In this document: piece by piece, positions 60,391 to 64,000 of the stretch
How the letters are laid out: each line of letters opens with the position of its first letter
How positions within the stretch are numbered: position 1 is the stretch's first letter
Origin: an uncultured Flavobacteriales bacterium
Lineage (GTDB): Bacteria; Bacteroidota; Bacteroidia; Flavobacteriales; Schleiferiaceae
Direction of reading: 5' to 3'
NCBI GenBank assembly: GCA_905478295.1
Contig: CAJQHZ010000035.1
Coordinates: 1-64,000 of the forward strand
Length of the DNA stretch: 64,000 nt
Position numbers and translations under genes: made by a program
Notes under the pieces: model-generated
Told to the model about the DNA's origin: nothing
The model's input: the letters and a program-made list of their open reading frames with translations, nothing else
The model's database searches: none

Positions 60391-62173
60391 CTACTGAACA
60401 ATTTAAATCAAACCAAATATCGTCAATTGTATTCCCTTTGGAAAGGAGCTGTTTTACTTTGTGCTCATCGGGATAATGGTCATGTAAACACCTACTGCAT
60501 TTCCCGCAAGGTTGCACATGAGTATCCTGGCCAAAGTACTTTGATAATTCAATAAAGATGCATTCTTCGCTTTCCAATAATGACAGCATGGCTTGAGCTC
60601 TTTCAACCTTACTTTGAAGCCAACTGTCTAAAAATGATTTTGGAAAATGCAGGTGCTTCTTATGGGGCCTAGGATCCATAAGGGTGATAGAACTACCGGA
60701 TGTTTCGGGGAGGTACTTTATAAGACCTTTCTCTTCGAAGTATGAAAGCCTCCGTTCAAACTGCTCAGGGGTAAGCATAGCGATAGCCGCACATTTCTTG
60801 AGATGAATACGAGCGGGTTGGTGTATGGCGTGCGGATATAAGCGCAGTAGTTGTATGAGCAGTTCTCCCTCTTGTCGTTCTAATTTTTCCCATTGCAGGG
60901 GTTTGCTAGTAAACTCTAAGGCCGGCCAAACTTGACTACTTTCTTGAAATTGCCAATAGCCTCTATGTTGAAGTAATTTTATGTAGGATAAGGCCTCAGG
61001 TACACTCATTCTAAAATCATTTGCCATAGCAACAATACTAAAGGGATAAGTAGTGTCCTCACCTGTACCTACCGCAATTTGAAACCTACTACAAAATCGA
61101 TTGTAGAACTCCAGAGCATTCACGGGATTCGGTAAATCCGTTATTTGTTTCTGTAACCTTGCTACATCTTGCTGATGAAAAAGTAGGTACGCCAAAGCTT
61201 CTTGACCTCCGCGACCACCTCTGCCAACTTCTTGGTAGTATCCTTCTAAAGTATCGGGTACGTCCCAATGCACAACCCAGTTGACATCGCTTTTATCGAT
61301 ACCCATGCCGAAAGCCGTGGTACTAACTATCATTCTAAGGTGATTCGAAAGCCAGTCATTTTGTAGCTGTTCTTTTTCGTCTGGTAATAAACCAGCATGA
61401 TAGTAGTCTGCGGACTGACCATTGTTCTTAAGTAGTTCTGCTAAAGATTCGCAACTTCGTCTAGTTTTAGCGTAAATAATACCTGTACCCTCTAAACGCG
61501 CGAGTAGTCGAAACAGTTGTCGCTCTTTATTAGGAGTGAATTTTATGTGCAGATTAAGATTAGCTCTTCGAATAGAGTCTTCAAACACCTTTGCATTCGG
61601 TATAAGTAAAGCCTCGGCTAAATCTTTTTTTACTTTAGGAGTCGCTGATGCAGTTAAGGCTAGAACGGGAACATCAGGCTTCAATGTTCTAAGAATATTT
61701 ACGTTTAGGTACGATGGTCGAAAGTCGAAACCCCATTGCGAAATACAATGAGCTTCATCTATAGCTATTAAGCCAATATCTGCATGCTTTATGTATTCCT
61801 GGAACAATTCACTGTTCAGTCGCTCGGGAGCAACAAAAGCAAACTTATACTGGCCAAACCGTATGTTTCTAAAAGCTTCGTCTAGTTTACGTGGAGTGTA
61901 AGAACCTTTAAAATGATAGCTTTTAATTCCACGGTCCTCAAGACCTTTTTGTTGGTCACTCATTAGAGCTACTAACGGACTAATAACAAGAGTAACACCC
62001 GGTAGTACTAAACCTGGAACTTGATAACATATAGATTTTCCGCCACCTGTAGGTAGCAGTCCTATAGTATCATGGCCGCTTAAGATTTGCGCAATGATAT
62101 CGGCTTGCAATCCACGAAACCCGGGGTAGCCCCAATACGTTTTTAGTACATCAAGTGCCTTTTCTTTACTCAT
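60368..62173 (-). CDS. RecQ family ATP-dependent DNA helicase
   Basis: A 601-residue superfamily 2 helicase. Walker A is TGGGKS (42-47), DEAH is at 139-142, the ASATPK motif III is present, and GRGGRGG precedes the RQC Zn site CGKCSRC with an upstream Cys-partner segment (HVQPCGKC). No HRDC domain follows, as in the shorter RecQ forms of Bacteroidota. It acts in replication-fork and recombination repair. The ATG overlaps the stop of the upstream P-loop ATPase gene by four bases. Confidence 0.9.
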   Translation of the reverse strand: MSKEKALDVLKTYWGYPGFRGLQADIIAQILSGHDTIGLLPTGGGKSICYQVPGLVLPGVTLVISPLVALMSDQQKGLEDRGIKSYHFKGSYTPRKLDEAFRNIRFGQYKFAFVAPERLNSELFQEYIKHADIGLIAIDEAHCISQWGFDFRPSYLNVNILRTLKPDVPVLALTASATPKVKKDLAEALLIPNAKVFEDSIRRANLNLHIKFTPNKERQLFRLLARLEGTGIIYAKTRRSCESLAELLKNNGQSADYYHAGLLPDEKEQLQNDWLSNHLRMIVSTTAFGMGIDKSDVNWVVHWDVPDTLEGYYQEVGRGGRGGQEALAYLLFHQQDVARLQKQITDLPNPVNALEFYNRFCSRFQIAVGTGEDTTYPFSIVAMANDFRMSVPEALSYIKLLQHRGYWQFQESSQVWPALEFTSKPLQWEKLERQEGELLIQLLRLYPHAIHQPARIHLKKCAAIAMLTPEQFERRLSYFEEKGLIKYLPETSGSSITLMDPRPHKKHLHFPKSFLDSWLQSKVERAQAMLSLLESEECIFIELSKYFGQDTHVQPCGKCSRCLHDHYPDEHKVKQLLSKGNTIDDIWFDLNCSVDELRKFG

Positions 62174-62769
62174 ATATGTGCCTCAATAAAGGCGACACGC
62201 TCTTCGACACTGACCATAGGTACTTCAATCAAATGATATCCTTTTTCGCGGTAGGCTCGTTTTAGGTAACCTTCCACTTCGATACAATCCTCTAACGTTT
62301 CCATACGCTGTTTATCCAGGCTATGAATCTCTGGCCAAACCGGTAAAAAGAACACCGCATCAAAATGCATTTGCTCCAATTCCTCCGACCATTGTTCTGT
62401 CAACTGCGTTTCACCTTTTATAAGATACGCGTATGCATCGAGGTTAGTACGATCATAGAAATTAATTTTTCCTAACACTGCACTTGAATATTGTTGATTG
62501 CGCAAATGCCAAACGACCTCAGTAAAGGCATTTAAGTCCTTCCAAGGCAAAATATCTGTGCCATTATCCAGACTTTGTTGAATAATCTCACGCGCCTGTT
62601 CATGAAAAACAGGATATCCTAATGCCTCCAAAGACGCACTAAGTGTTGTTTTTCCAGTGGCGGGCGCACCCGTTATTGCAATTCTCTTCGTTTTCAATAG
62701 GAATGAGATATCTTCGTAGAACCTCAAAAATACTTCTAATGCGCCGATTTCTTTTTGTCTTGTTGCCAC
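62170..62769 (-). CDS. Small P-loop ATPase (AAA_28/NadR-like kinase fold), start uncertain
   Basis: A 199-residue protein. P-loop GAPATGKT (34-41) is followed by EALGYPVFHEQAREII, YDRTNLDAYAYL and DAVFFLPVWPE, the pattern of AAA_28-type ATPases related to nicotinamide-ribose and thymidylate kinases. The function is unknown. The ATG at 62769 gives 25 extra residues and overlaps the divergent gene by 31 bases; a TTG at 62697 would begin closer to the P-loop, as in most relatives. Four-base overlap with recQ, so cotranscribed. Confidence 0.8.
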   Translation of the reverse strand: MATRQKEIGALEVFLRFYEDISFLLKTKRIAITGAPATGKTTLSASLEALGYPVFHEQAREIIQQSLDNGTDILPWKDLNAFTEVVWHLRNQQYSSAVLGKINFYDRTNLDAYAYLIKGETQLTEQWSEELEQMHFDAVFFLPVWPEIHSLDKQRMETLEDCIEVEGYLKRAYREKGYHLIEVPMVSVEERVAFIEAHI

Positions 62770-64000
62770 TTATTCTACTAAGCTTTTCCACAAACGGACA
62801 AAGTAGAGCGGCAATTGAACAATTTCAAAAAGCCCAAGAGGCTTTTAGGAACGGTGCTGTAGACCAAGGATGGAAACATCTTAATAAAAGTATGAGCAAA
62901 GGGAAAGGCATTTATTACCAGGCCTATATCTATGCTGGCGATCAATCTTTTCGAAATGGAGCGTACAATTCCGCGCTTGAGTATTATGAAGAAGCCTTAG
63001 AGATACAAGAGCTTTCAAGCATCCATTTAAAAATGAGTATTGTATTTAAATATTTATTCCAATGGAAGCAGAGTATTCGTTCGATGGAACTTTATATCAA
63101 TACCGCAAGATTATCTCGAGAACGAATGGCCATGGCTCAGAATGAATTGGACAATCTAAAGTTTACGCAGAAAGCACACGAGGCATACCTAGCGCACAAC
63201 GTTAATTACAACATTCAAAAATTAAGTTTTTCAACGGATGAACTCGAATATTTTCCGACTATTTCGGGAGATTCGGAGTATCTCGTTTATACGCATAGAG
63301 ACATTAGTGGTAGCAGGCCAACGGATGAAAACCTATTCATGGGAACCCTAGATGGAATGGCACGATATGGACAACCTTTAGAGGGAAATTTAAATTCAGT
63401 GCTCAATGAAGGCGCTGCAAGTGTTAGTGCAGATGGCCAATTCATGGTGCTTACTGTCTGTAATCGTCCGAACGGTAAAGGTAAATGCGATTTGTATTAC
63501 AGTTACTGGAATCCCAATGATGGTTGGGAAATTCCTAAGCCATTGCCAGGGGATATTAATACGGGAAGATGGGAAAGTCAGCCCAGTATGGGCCCAGATG
63601 GACAAACCATTTACTTTGTACGTGGTGAGAACAGCATGAGTGCTGATATGGATATATTCGTATCCAGCATGGGATTAGATGGAAATTGGAGTAAAGGAAA
63701 AAAATTACCGAAATCTATTAACAGTCCGGATCGCGAGAGCAGCCCTTTCATTCATTTTGATGGTAAAACCCTTTATTTTAGATCGGAACGTAGTCCATCT
63801 TTAGGCGGCTCTGATTTTTTCAAGTGTACTCGACTGACCGATTCTACCTGGTCTGAAGCGGTTAATCTTGGATTTCCATTAAACAGTTTTGGAGAAGAGT
63901 TTTCAATGGTCATCGATAAGTCCGGGACCTTTGGTTACCTCGCTTCCGATCGTGGATATGAGATCTTACCGGATTACAGTACTATGACCGCGCTGGATCT
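62739..64000 (+). CDS. TPR and PD40 (WD40-like) propeller protein, C-terminus cut by window edge
   Basis: The frame is open from an ATG at 62739 to the right edge (420 codons). A signal peptide (MRRFLFVLLPLILLSFSTNG) is followed by a TPR-like region (AIEQFQKAQEAFRNGAVDQGWKHLN...AYNSALEYYEEALEIQ) and then WD40-like beta blades with PD40 motifs (SFSTDELEYFPTISGDSEYLVYTHRD; SVSADGQFMVLT; QPSMGPDGQTIYFVRGE; SSPFIHFDGKTLYFRSER). This layout resembles Bacteroidota OmpA-type envelope proteins, which often end in an OmpA domain; that end is not visible here. The first 30 bases overlap the divergent ATPase gene. Confidence 0.85.
   Translation, partial: MRRFLFVLLPLILLSFSTNGQSRAAIEQFQKAQEAFRNGAVDQGWKHLNKSMSKGKGIYYQAYIYAGDQSFRNGAYNSALEYYEEALEIQELSSIHLKMSIVFKYLFQWKQSIRSMELYINTARLSRERMAMAQNELDNLKFTQKAHEAYLAHNVNYNIQKLSFSTDELEYFPTISGDSEYLVYTHRDISGSRPTDENLFMGTLDGMARYGQPLEGNLNSVLNEGAASVSADGQFMVLTVCNRPNGKGKCDLYYSYWNPNDGWEIPKPLPGDINTGRWESQPSMGPDGQTIYFVRGENSMSADMDIFVSSMGLDGNWSKGKKLPKSINSPDRESSPFIHFDGKTLYFRSERSPSLGGSDFFKCTRLTDSTWSEAVNLGFPLNSFGEEFSMVIDKSGTFGYLASDRGYEILPDYSTMTALD

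Noticed and set aside
1-64000. CRISPR arrays, transposases, integrases, phage genes, tRNA or rRNA genes
   Set aside because: No direct-repeat array, no mobile-element protein and no RNA-gene pattern was seen; gaps are too short and gene order looks like ordinary chromosome.

Overview
The window comes from a member of the Bacteroidota, most likely a marine-type flavobacterium (Flavobacteriales). The evidence is type IX secretion (T9SS) sorting tails, DUF5683, DUF5723 and DUF1573 proteins, a long NusB, a tailed ribosomal protein S16, a TonB-dependent receptor with a carboxypeptidase-like N-terminal domain, and promoters of the form TTG-N19-TAnnTTTG. Gene density is very high. No stretch above 300 bases lacks a gene, and I found no tRNA, rRNA, CRISPR array or insertion sequence. 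Most of the window is ordinary chromosomal core, so the unusual items are modest.

Layout, 1-16.6 kb. A large secreted MAM/FN3/PKD protein on the minus strand runs off the left edge. It is followed by a Crp/Fnr-type regulator divergent from a sodium:solute symporter, and by a 36-residue minus-strand small ORF with its own promoter, palindromes and terminator. A long minus-strand run (transcribed right to left) reads msbA-like ABC exporter, parA, parB, DUF5683, dapB, lepB, WbqC-family, acyl-CoA carboxylase beta and a T9SS protein.

Layout, 16.6-31 kb. A plus-strand operon nusB-DUF1573-yajC-ybbR-coaE starts from a near-perfect promoter. Then come a DHFR-like reductase, PhoH, pckA, DUF423, a saccharopine dehydrogenase-like enzyme, a tRNA methyltransferase, a membrane protein, rimM, rpsP (S16 with a ten-unit Glu/Ala repeat tail) and a GHMP sugar kinase. 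A plus-strand trio follows: two unrecognised small helical proteins and a DUF58 protein.

Layout, 31-43.4 kb, all minus strand. The DUF5723 protein and a 684-residue lipoprotein form a pair. The other group, in transcription order, is ftsK, lolA, lptF/G, two glycosyltransferases, ribB with a degenerate GTP cyclohydrolase II half, and an ABC-exporter-like membrane domain without an ATPase.

Layout, 43.5-64 kb. A plus-strand run carries two guanidino-group hydrolases, argS, pepD, ffh, folD, queE and a Sua5-type gene. It is followed by a TonB-dependent receptor with a secreted hydrolase-like T9SS protein, and a class IV aminotransferase. Then come YqgE, pdxH, HU, fmt, recQ, a small P-loop ATPase, and a TPR/PD40 protein cut by the right edge.

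The genes mostly serve cell-envelope assembly (lepB, yajC, lolA, lptF/G, msbA-like), chromosome segregation (parAB, ftsK, HU), translation (argS, fmt, rimM, rpsP, ffh, Sua5-type, queE) and cofactor supply (ribB, folD, coaE, pdxH). The most interesting leads are the small ORF at 5749-5859, the two-small-protein/DUF58 operon, the S16 repeat tail, the degenerate RibA half and the orphan exporter domain.
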